Below, one piece after another: positions 1 through 5,303 of a stretch of 5,303 bases of DNA; the stretch's first letter is position 1, and the number at the start of each line of letters is the position of its first letter. A program made the position numbers and the translations under genes. Where the stretch lies: assembly GCA_009695395.1 (NCBI GenBank), contig SIBB01000265.1, forward strand, positions 1-5,303. Reading direction: 5' to 3'. The DNA is from Pedosphaera sp. (GTDB lineage Bacteria > Verrucomicrobiota > Verrucomicrobiia > Limisphaerales > SXTU01). Below the pieces are notes generated by a model, which searched no databases, was not told where the DNA came from, and worked only from the letters and a program-made list of their open reading frames with translations.

Positions 1-2146
1 GGTTCATCGCGAGGAAGGCCGAGGAAACAATCTGCGCGCGGTCCGCCATCGGCACGTCGTTCTGCGTCGCGATGCCGAAGCCCGCCGGGCCGCCGTGATA
101 GACGCTGCCCTCCATCGCGATGAGCTCGGTGGCGAAGCGGTCCATCGGCTTGTTGTCGGCGAAGGATTCGTGAATCCACCAGCGGAAGGGGCCGGTGTTG
201 TTGAGCGTGGGCTTGAGGATGGCGGGGTTCTCCGCGAGCACATCCTGCCAGTAGCCGACCCAGTTGTCCGCCCAGCCGGGCTGCGCGAGGAAGCGGTCAA
301 TCGCGTTCGCGCGGCGGGCCTTCGCCTCGTCGGCGAGGAAGCGCTTGATTTGCGCGGGCGTCGGCGGGAGGCCGACGGTGTCAAGCGCGAGGCGGCGGAG
401 GAACGCGAGGTCGTCCACGAGCGGCGCGGGTTTCACCTTCGCGGTTTCGAGCCGCGCGCCGATGAAGCGGTCAACGGCGTTGTGAACCGGTGTCGCGGCG
501 GAGACAGACGGCACGGCGGGCGCGGGCTTGGCGGAAACGGTCTTGCGCGCGAGTTCGTGGCGCTGCGCCCAATACTTGTGTTCCTCGGCGGCGAAATCCT
601 TGCGGCGCTGCGTGTCCACAGTGGCGAGCGCGGCGAGTTGATTGTCGGTGAACGCGGTCCAGCCGGCATCGGTGTGCGGGATTTTCTCCTTCGGCGCGAG
701 CAGGTGGAACAGTTCGCTGCCGCGCGCGATGCTCACCGTGAGTTCACCCACTTCCGGCTTCAGCCCCTTGCCGCCGATGATGCCTTCGAGAACGAAGAGA
801 TGCTCGCCGCCCTTGGACTTGAGCGTGAGCCATTGCTCGTTGTGACCCGTGCGCGCGAAGCGCAGGCCGGCGGGGTAGTCCGCGCCCGGCGGCTCCGCGA
901 CCTGGCCGTGACCGCTGCCGTTCGGGATGATGAACTTCGTCTGGCCGAGCTGCTTGCCGTCCACGAACAGCCGCGCACTTTGGAGCGAGCGCAGCAGGAC
1001 GCGATGCTCGCCCGCCGGCAGCGTGACCTTCGCCGTGGCGCGGAGCAGGAACGGATTCGAGCGGTCCACGCGCACGCCACGCGCCGAGTATTTGGTCGGC
1101 GTGTTGACGAATCCGAACGCGGACTCGGTGTAAACTTCCACCGGTGCGCCGGGCGCGAAGTTCCAGTTCGGCGTGGCGGAGATGCCCTCGATGACTTCCA
1201 CCTGCACGCGGTCCTTGGGCAGCTTGGTGAGGTCGAACTTCGGCGCGGGCGGGACGTGGTTGTAACGGTCCTTGAGACTGCTCGCCGAAAGCACGCGGCG
1301 GTGGATGGCAACCTCGTTGATGAGGCCGTTGAACGAGCTGCCGGCCTGCGCGCCCATCGAGGATCCAATCCACAACTCGTCGTCGTCCACCACCGGCGGC
1401 GCGTCGGACTTGCCGCCCATGTCCCACGTGCCCTTCACCTCCATGCCGTCAATGTAGCCCTTGATGCTCGCGCTCTTGCCGAAGGTGTAAGTCACCGCGA
1501 CGTGATGCCAGCCGGAGCCGGGCGCGAAGCCGTCCGTCGAGGTCCAGCGATGCCAGTGCTTCTCAGATTGCTCCTTTGACTTCTTCGCACCGGCGACCGC
1601 GCCCTCCGCGTCGCGGAACAGAAAGCTCACGCACGCCGCGCTGTCGTCGCCGCGCAGACGCAGCGCGTAGTTCTGGTTGTCCGACGCAAAGCCCTTGTTG
1701 CCCGTGCGCCCCTTGCCGACGACATAGACCTGCTGGCCGTCCTTGATGCTGTGCGCGAAGACCCACGCTTCGAGCGTGAGCGAATCGCTCTGGCCAAAAT
1801 CCAGCGGACTTTTCGCGCCGGGGTCTTTCACGCGGATGAACTCGCCCTTGCCGCTAAAACCCGCCGCCGTGCTGTCCGGCTCAAACTCGGGAAACTCCGT
1901 CGCCAGTTGCGCGCGCTGACCGAGTTGCACTTTGCCCTCGACCGTGCCGTTGAGCGCGGCGGCGTTCGCGCCGGGCCCGAGGTTCAGCGCCGTGCTGCCG
2001 CTGGCGTCGTTCAAGCGCCAGTAAGCCACCGGCTTGTCCGCAAGAATCAAGTCGGCGTAACGCGAGGGCTTGGTGGCCGTCGCGGCATCCGCCGTGAGGA
2101 CGGTGGCAATCAATAGCAAGGCGAAGGAAAGGCGCGGTGCGTTCAT
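1..2146 (-). CDS. Secreted LamG + PA14-like + DUF1549 (PSCyt2) protein, 3'-truncated by window edge
   Basis: The frame is open without a stop from the ATG at 2146 to the window edge, giving 715 residues of an incomplete protein. Residues 1-22 form a signal peptide (hydrophobic LSFALLLIATVLTADA), so the product is exported. Residues 28-297 read as a LamG/concanavalin A-like domain: AYWRLND near 41, LTLEAWVF near 123, GWHHVAVTY near 212, YIDGMEV near 231, and FNGLINEVAIHRRVLS near 272. Residues 310-460 are beta-rich and PA14-like (LPAGEHRVLL, ARLFVDGKQLG near 391). A charged linker follows. From 556 (NAVDRFIGARL) to the edge is DUF1549, with FLRRLALDTVGLPPTPAQI, WADNWVGYWQDVLAEN and PFRWWIHESFADNKPMDRFATELI. 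In this family a Cys-rich CxxCH-like segment and then DUF1553 usually follow; both would lie outside the window. Only one cysteine (C172) is visible, so there is no N-terminal haem domain (PSCyt1), which often precedes DUF1549. Carbohydrate binding is inferred from LamG/PA14; the biochemical role of DUF1549 is not established. No Shine-Dalgarno sequence is evident. A TTG 21 bases upstream is in frame, but the ATG sits directly before the signal peptide. Confidence 0.9.
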   Translation of the reverse strand, partial: MNAPRLSFALLLIATVLTADAATATKPSRYADLILADKPVAYWRLNDASGSTALNLGPGANAAALNGTVEGKVQLGQRAQLATEFPEFEPDSTAAGFSGKGEFIRVKDPGAKSPLDFGQSDSLTLEAWVFAHSIKDGQQVYVVGKGRTGNKGFASDNQNYALRLRGDDSAACVSFLFRDAEGAVAGAKKSKEQSEKHWHRWTSTDGFAPGSGWHHVAVTYTFGKSASIKGYIDGMEVKGTWDMGGKSDAPPVVDDDELWIGSSMGAQAGSSFNGLINEVAIHRRVLSASSLKDRYNHVPPAPKFDLTKLPKDRVQVEVIEGISATPNWNFAPGAPVEVYTESAFGFVNTPTKYSARGVRVDRSNPFLLRATAKVTLPAGEHRVLLRSLQSARLFVDGKQLGQTKFIIPNGSGHGQVAEPPGADYPAGLRFARTGHNEQWLTLKSKGGEHLFVLEGIIGGKGLKPEVGELTVSIARGSELFHLLAPKEKIPHTDAGWTAFTDNQLAALATVDTQRRKDFAAEEHKYWAQRHELARKTVSAKPAPAVPSVSAATPVHNAVDRFIGARLETAKVKPAPLVDDLAFLRRLALDTVGLPPTPAQIKRFLADEAKARRANAIDRFLAQPGWADNWVGYWQDVLAENPAILKPTLNNTGPFRWWIHESFADNKPMDRFATELIAMEGSVYHGGPAGFGIATQNDVPMADRAQIVSSAFLAMN

Positions 2147-2201
2147 GGTGTCGGAGCAGGCTATCAACTGACGATGCCGACACAATGGGCAATCATGTCC
2201 A

Positions 2202-2233
2202 GCCGGTAAATAGCCCGATGGGGCTAACTCGGC
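2202..2233 (-). terminator. Two-helix hairpin after the response regulator gene, possible terminator
   Basis: A perfect 6-bp inverted repeat, TAGCCC (2211-2216) and GGGCTA (2221-2226), encloses a 4-base loop. An outer 4-bp helix, GCCG (2202-2205) with CGGC (2230-2233), can form across a small internal loop. On the minus strand the inner stem is followed by TTT, and the structure begins 9 bases after the response regulator stop codon. This fits a weak intrinsic terminator for the two-component operon, but the U tract is short. It may instead be a member of a dispersed hairpin family, because a very similar hairpin lies at 4988-5003. A further short inverted repeat, CGGC-TACA-GCCG (2239-2250), spans the stop codon itself. 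Confidence 0.5.
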
Positions 2234-2241
2234 AGCTACGG

Positions 2242-2868
2242 CTACAGCCGGACGATGCCGCGTTGAATCGCAGTCGTCGCCGCCTGCGTGCGGTCCCGCA
2301 CGCCGAGCTTGTCGAGGATGACTTTGACGTGGTTCTTCACCGTGTTCTCCGCCACGCCCAGCGCGGAGCCGACTTCCTTGTTGCTGCGGCCTTTCACGAT
2401 GAGTTCCAGCACCTCGCGCTCACGCGGGGAAAGCTCGGGCGCGGCCAGCCGTTGGGCGAGCCGCGCGGCGACCTCGGCGGGCAGGCGGTATGTGCCAGCG
2501 TGGACGGCGCGGATGGTTTTCAGGAGCGGCTCGCTGTCGGTGTTCTTGAGCAGGTAGCCGCACGCGCCGGCTTGCAGCGCGCGGAAGATGTCCTCGTCGG
2601 TGTCGAAAGTGGTGAGCACAAGGACACGCGCGGCGGGGAAGCTGGCGCGGATGGCGGCGATCGTCTCCGCGCCGCCCATGCCCGGCATCCGCAGGTCCAT
2701 GAGCGTGAGGTCAGGCTGGTGGCGCTCAAACTCCTTCAACGCCGCCGTGCCGCTCGCGGCCTCGGCCACGATGGTCATGTCCGGCTGCATCTCCAGCAGG
2801 CTGCGCAGGCCGATGCGCACGACGAGGTGGTCGTCCACGAGGAGCAGGCGAATTTTGGGCTTGGCCAT
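2242..2868 (-). CDS. NarL/LuxR-family response regulator
   Basis: This 208-residue protein has the usual length and layout of NarL/FixJ-type regulators. Residues 5-120 are the receiver: acidic pair D12/D13 in LLLVDDH, phosphoacceptor D58 in LMDLRMPGMGG, switch residues T86/T87 in VLVLTTFD, and the conserved lysine K108 in YLLKNT. Residues 145-206 are the LuxR-type helix-turn-helix, with LSPREREVLELI near 146 and the recognition region ENTVKNHVKVILDKLGV near 174-190. Phosphorylation of D58 by the kinase encoded just upstream would be expected to promote dimerisation and DNA binding; the target promoters are not shown by the sequence. The ATG lies 3 bases after the kinase stop codon, so the pair is almost certainly co-transcribed and probably translationally coupled. 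The only ribosome-binding candidate is a GGTGGG about 13 bases upstream, inside the kinase gene. All key residues are present, so the protein should be functional. No nearby paralogue or known name can be assigned. Confidence 0.97.
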   Translation of the reverse strand: MAKPKIRLLLVDDHLVVRIGLRSLLEMQPDMTIVAEAASGTAALKEFERHQPDLTLMDLRMPGMGGAETIAAIRASFPAARVLVLTTFDTDEDIFRALQAGACGYLLKNTDSEPLLKTIRAVHAGTYRLPAEVAARLAQRLAAPELSPREREVLELIVKGRSNKEVGSALGVAENTVKNHVKVILDKLGVRDRTQAATTAIQRGIVRL

Positions 2869-2871
2869 GTT

Positions 2872-4929
2872 TCAGTTGCCCACCGTCACCACGACTTCGG
2901 TCCCGTGTCCGGGTTGCGATGTCAGTTTTACGTCGGCTTTAATTTGCTCGGCGCGCTCGCGGATGCCGCGCCAGCCGAAATGGCCGTTGGTCAAATGCCC
3001 GGCCTGCGCCGCGTCGAAGGCAACCCCGTCGTCCTGCACGCGCAGACGGATTTGCCCCGGCTCGAAAATCACCTCGGCAACTATGCGGCTGGGCTTCGCG
3101 TGGCGCACGGCGTTGGTGACGCACTCCTGGCCGATGCGCAGCAGGTTGTTCTCGACCGCCTCGCCCAGGCCGCGCGCGATCCCGCGCACTCGCAGGTCGA
3201 AGGCGATGCCGGTGCCGGCTGTCAACTGGTGGCCCAGCTCGCCCAGCGCCTCGGCGAGGCCGCCGCGCTCCAGCTCCTGCGCGCGCAGGTTCATCAGCGA
3301 GCGGCGGAACTCCTCCTGCCCGTGCCGCACCATCTGCTTCGCCGTGTCGAGCCGGGTGCGCGCGGCGGCGTCGCTGGGCGGCAGGCTCGCGGCGAGTGAT
3401 TCAAGCTGAAATCCAAGGCCGGAGAAACTTTGCGCGAGCGTGTCGTGCATCTCGCGGGCCATGCGATGGCGCTCTTCCAGCACGGCCTCGCGCTCGGCCT
3501 TCTTGCCAATCACCTCGGTCTGCTCGGACACGCGGCGGCGCAGCAGCGCGGCCCACGCGAACGCCGCGACGAGCAGCACGAGCAGTCCGCCCGCGATTGC
3601 CGTGAGCCGCTCCGCCGTCCACGGCGAGGGCGCGGTCAGCACGACGATGTCCTCCTCCGAGCGCAGGAGCAGCTCGATGGAGCGCGGGTTCGCGCGGAAG
3701 CCGATGCCCGGCAGGGACGACTCCTCGACGCGACAGACGCCGGTGAGCCGCAGCCGGCTGCCCACGGGGAGGTCAAGGGGCACGCGGGCGAGCCGGGCAT
3801 TGAAGACCGTGTCATCGCCGCGCAGCACGAGCACGGACTCGGCGGGCGAGCGCAGGACTTCGAGGAGCTGGGCCTCGATGGTGACGAGGTCAGCGTCGCT
3901 AGTGCCGCGCAACGCCTCGCGCACGGTGGTGGCGACCGGAGGCGGGCCGGCCTCGTGGCCCACGCGGCGAAACGTGGCATCCTCGAGGAACGCGCTGAAC
4001 TTGCCCATCGCGGGGAAGCCGACGAGTTCGACCACGTCGCCGAGGCGCACCGCGCCGATTTGCGGCGTCTCGGCGAACAGCCCGCGCCCCTCGTCGCGCA
4101 GGAAGAGCGCCGCGCCGCGCTGCTGGTGGGTGACGACGCCGCGCACCTTCACGCGGTGGCCGGCCGCGCCCTCGGGATGGAAGTTCAGCAGTTGCGAGAC
4201 GGCCAGTGTCGGCGCGGCGAAGGGGTCCGACGGCGCGGGCAGCTCGACACGCACATCGTCGAGGGAGTGGACGACGAGCTGCGGCGCGACGAGCTGGCGC
4301 TTGTCGTTGATGTAGCCGGCAGCCAGGCCGGTGACGCGCACGCGGGCGTCCACCAGCGACGGCGACCCGGCGGTCAGCAGGGTCTGCACCTGCAACTCCA
4401 GCGAGCGCGTGCCGAGAGCGAGCTGGATGGTGAAGCGGTTCGTCTCCACCGAAACCGCGCGCACGACACCCGTGACCTCGACGCGCTCGTAGTGGAAGCG
4501 CCCGGAGAGCAGGTCATCGAAGCTCGCGGGCGCGGCCGGTGGCAGGGCGCGCTGGCCCAGCACGCGGATTTCAGCGGAGCGGATGCCGTTGACGAACAGG
4601 CCTGCGTGGGATTTGCCGGCGACCTCGATGAACTGGCCCGGCTTGAAGCTGCGCGCGCGGGAGTAGCTGTTGATGAAGGCGCCGCCGGTCTCGTCCTGGA
4701 TGAAGATGGTCTTGTTCGAATCTCCGCCGACGACATTGACCACGGCGCGGAGCCTGACGGGCAGCTCCTTGCGCGCCTCCTCGGAGGTGAGCGCGCGGAT
4801 CTGCGAGGCGTTGGTGAGCACGACCGGCGGCGCGGGCAGCGGCGTCTGCGCGGCCGCGTCCAGCCACGCCACGCCGAGGAGGGCGAGCGCGCACGGCAGC
4901 CGAAGCGAATTGGTCCACGGGGTGGGCAA
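2872..4929 (-). CDS. Sensor histidine kinase (HisKA_3/NarX-like core) with OB-fold-like periplasmic sensor region
   Basis: This 685-residue membrane kinase is read just before its response regulator. Residues 8-27 look like a signal peptide or first membrane segment (LPCALALLGVAWLDAAAQ). Residues about 55-425 are exported and hold roughly four beta-rich modules that I read as OB-fold-like: 57-125 (VRLRAVVNVV, IFIQDETGGAFI, GQFIEVAGK), 147-203, 258-323 (HRVKVRGVVTH, LFLRDEGRGLF, GDVVELVGF) and 347-402. One membrane helix spans about 442-463, followed by RRR. A short linker leads to HisKA_3 with phosphoacceptor H495 in AREMHDTLAQ. The HATPase domain has the N box around N606 (QECVTNAVRHAK), the D box DDGVAFD at 633-639 (alanine in place of the usual second glycine), and the G2 region GHFGWRGIRERA at 649-660 with GHGTEV near 674. 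The first codon is TTG: an in-frame TAG at 4989-4987 closes the frame upstream and no ATG or GTG lies between, so only TTG (4929) or CTG (4938) could start the full-length protein. The ligand is unknown. Autophosphorylation and transfer to the adjacent regulator are expected from the family. Confidence 0.95.
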   Translation of the reverse strand: MPTPWTNSLRLPCALALLGVAWLDAAAQTPLPAPPVVLTNASQIRALTSEEARKELPVRLRAVVNVVGGDSNKTIFIQDETGGAFINSYSRARSFKPGQFIEVAGKSHAGLFVNGIRSAEIRVLGQRALPPAAPASFDDLLSGRFHYERVEVTGVVRAVSVETNRFTIQLALGTRSLELQVQTLLTAGSPSLVDARVRVTGLAAGYINDKRQLVAPQLVVHSLDDVRVELPAPSDPFAAPTLAVSQLLNFHPEGAAGHRVKVRGVVTHQQRGAALFLRDEGRGLFAETPQIGAVRLGDVVELVGFPAMGKFSAFLEDATFRRVGHEAGPPPVATTVREALRGTSDADLVTIEAQLLEVLRSPAESVLVLRGDDTVFNARLARVPLDLPVGSRLRLTGVCRVEESSLPGIGFRANPRSIELLLRSEEDIVVLTAPSPWTAERLTAIAGGLLVLLVAAFAWAALLRRRVSEQTEVIGKKAEREAVLEERHRMAREMHDTLAQSFSGLGFQLESLAASLPPSDAAARTRLDTAKQMVRHGQEEFRRSLMNLRAQELERGGLAEALGELGHQLTAGTGIAFDLRVRGIARGLGEAVENNLLRIGQECVTNAVRHAKPSRIVAEVIFEPGQIRLRVQDDGVAFDAAQAGHLTNGHFGWRGIRERAEQIKADVKLTSQPGHGTEVVVTVGN

Positions 4930-4987
4930 CGTCGGCAGCCTACACCCGGCGGGAGCCGGCCCGCGAGCAGGAAGCGGCTCCGCGAAC

Positions 4988-5003
4988 TAGCTCGAAAGAG
5001 CTA
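4988..5003. repeat. Perfect 6-bp stem with GAAA loop, TAGC-type hairpin copy 2
   Basis: TAGCTC (4988-4993) and GAGCTA (4998-5003) pair perfectly around a GAAA tetraloop, which is of the stable GNRA class when read on the plus strand. The hairpin has the same form, TAGCYC-N4-GRGCTA, as the one at 2211-2226. It lies between divergent genes, so termination of a neighbouring gene is not the obvious role. It could be a small repeat-family member, an operator-like palindrome, or a leader structure in the kinase or prepilin transcript. Its left arm also contains the in-frame stop that bounds the kinase reading frame. Confidence 0.55.
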
Positions 5004-5040
5004 CAGACGGGCGGGCTGCGGCCGGGCAAACCTCATGGCC

Positions 5041-5080
5041 AAGCCCGAGCAACGCCGCCCAAGCCCGAGCAACGCCGCTC
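5041..5080. repeat. Two tandem copies of a 20-bp direct repeat
   Basis: The unit at 5041-5060 (beginning AAGCCCGAGC and ending AACGCCGCCC) is repeated at 5061-5080 with a single difference, T for C at 5079. The two bases before the first copy (CC) also match the end of the unit, so the duplication is about 22 bases on its left side. The copies end 20 bases before the prepilin-like ATG. A period of 20 is not a multiple of 3, so if the region were translated the two copies would be read in different frames. It could be a paired protein-binding site, or a chance slippage duplication in GC-rich DNA. Confidence 0.85.
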
Positions 5081-5100
5081 ATGTGACACCAGTCAACGCC

Positions 5101-5303
5101 ATGAAAACCACATCCTTCTCTCCGACGCGTGCCTTCACCCTCATCGAGCTGCTCGTCGTCATCGCCATCATCGCGATCCTCGCCGGGATGCTGCTGCCCG
5201 CGCTCTCGAAGGCGAAGGAGCGCGCCAAGCGGACGCATTGCGCGAACAACCTCCGGCAGATCGGCGTGGCGGTGAGCGTGTATGCGGGCGACTTCGATGA
5301 CCG
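5101..5303 (+). CDS. Prepilin-like protein with N-terminal cleavage/methylation domain, 3'-truncated by window edge
   Basis: The first 67 residues are visible before the window ends. A short leader (residues 1-11, MKTTSFSPTRA) is followed by the type IV/type II prepilin signature FTLIELLVVIAIIAILAGML at 12-31. The glutamate at mature position 5 (E16) is present, as expected for assembly and N-methylation. The residue before the cleavage site is alanine (A11) rather than the usual glycine, a change some family members tolerate. The hydrophobic helix continues into LLPALSKAKERAKR, and then CANNLRQIGVAVSVYAGDFDD, a form abundant in Verrucomicrobiota. These proteins are processed by a prepilin peptidase and resemble type II secretion pseudopilins; many paralogues per genome are common and individual functions are mostly unknown. 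ATG 5101 is preferred because it gives a normal short leader. An in-frame ATG at 5035 and a GTG at 5083 are alternatives. The gene is divergent from the kinase gene. Confidence 0.93.
   Translation, partial: MKTTSFSPTRAFTLIELLVVIAIIAILAGMLLPALSKAKERAKRTHCANNLRQIGVAVSVYAGDFDD

Larger units (their letters stand above)
4930..5100. promoter_or_regulatory. Divergent intergenic region between kinase and prepilin-like gene
   Basis: The kinase is read leftward and the prepilin-like gene rightward from this 171-base region, so both promoters are expected here. I could not identify convincing -35/-10 boxes on either strand. Neither start has a good Shine-Dalgarno sequence: the kinase TTG has at most TAGG about 9 bases upstream, and the prepilin ATG has none. 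The region contains a TAGC-type hairpin (4988-5003), a two-copy 20-bp direct repeat (5041-5080), and a weaker 5-bp GC stem, CCGGC-GGGA-GCCGG (4946-4959), in the kinase leader. Its role as a shared control region is inferred from gene orientation only. Confidence 0.45.

Noticed and set aside
95..1579. Plus-strand open frame of 494 codons opposite the LamG-DUF1549 gene
   Set aside because: Its translation is rich in R, A, V and E without any recognisable domain, and it is fully antisense to a frame with a signal peptide and clear domains. Long antisense frames are expected in GC-rich coding DNA.
1..2146. Frameshift or pseudogene in the LamG-DUF1549 gene
   Set aside because: The frame stays open with continuous domain signal from the signal peptide to DUF1549. 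The missing end is due to the window boundary.
2147..2200. Promoter for the LamG-DUF1549 gene
   Set aside because: Partial matches such as TTGTGT and GATAGC on the minus strand have poor spacing, so no site was called.
2137..3399. Plus-strand open frame of 420 codons across the regulator and the kinase 3' part
   Set aside because: It spans two well-supported genes on the other strand and has low-complexity composition with no motif, so it is a codon-bias shadow.
3440..4315. Plus-strand open frame of 291 codons opposite the kinase sensor region
   Set aside because: The translation is dominated by S, R, T and P and matches no known pattern. The kinase frame has consistent domains throughout this region.
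4946..4959. Hairpin CCGGC-GGGA-GCCGG in the kinase leader
   Set aside because: A 5-bp all-GC stem is easily produced by chance in DNA this GC-rich, and it has no matching copy elsewhere in the window.
5041..5080. Possible CRISPR or iteron array
   Set aside because: There are only two abutting copies without spacers, and no cas or replication genes. It was kept as a simple direct repeat.
4987..5238. Minus-strand open frame of 83 codons overlapping the prepilin start
   Set aside because: It is antisense to the unmistakable prepilin signature, has acidic low-complexity composition, and offers no start or domain support.

Overview
This GC-rich window carries four protein-coding genes and two short intergenic regions. 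The prepilin start with FTLIELLVVIAIIAILAGMLLPALSKAKERA and the secreted LamG + DUF1549 (PSCyt2) protein together suggest the PVC superphylum. The LPALSKAKE form of the prepilin points to Verrucomicrobiota, perhaps a Pedosphaera/Limisphaerales-type lineage, rather than Planctomycetota. This placement rests on remembered family patterns, not on a search.

Layout from left to right. Positions 1-2146 (minus) hold the first 715 residues of a large exported protein: signal peptide, LamG/concanavalin-like domain, a PA14-like beta region, and the start of DUF1549. It runs off the left edge. Positions 2147-2241 are a short intergenic region with a strong hairpin just after the stop of the next gene. 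Positions 2242-2868 (minus) encode a NarL/LuxR-family response regulator, and 2872-4929 (minus) encode its partner sensor histidine kinase. The kinase is read first, and the two genes are 3 bases apart. Positions 4930-5100 are a divergent intergenic region with a second TAGC-type hairpin and a 2 x 20 bp direct repeat. From 5101 (plus) begins a prepilin-like (type II pseudopilin-type) protein that is cut by the right edge.

The central unit is a complete two-component system. The kinase has an exported sensor region that I read as about four OB-fold-like beta modules, then one membrane helix, then a HisKA_3/HATPase core. The regulator has all the expected receiver residues and a C-terminal LuxR helix-turn-helix. 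No target gene can be proven from the window. The flanking exported LamG-DUF1549 protein (same strand, downstream) and the divergent prepilin-like gene are the nearest candidates. A hairpin between the regulator and the LamG-DUF1549 gene argues against simple co-transcription.

The most unusual material lies in the two intergenic regions: two hairpins of the form TAGCYC-N4-GRGCTA, and the direct repeat, which falls inside a possible extended reading frame of the prepilin-like gene. No RNA genes, insertion sequences or CRISPR arrays were seen. I found no clear evidence of a wholly new system. The sensor architecture and the paired hairpins are the best leads.
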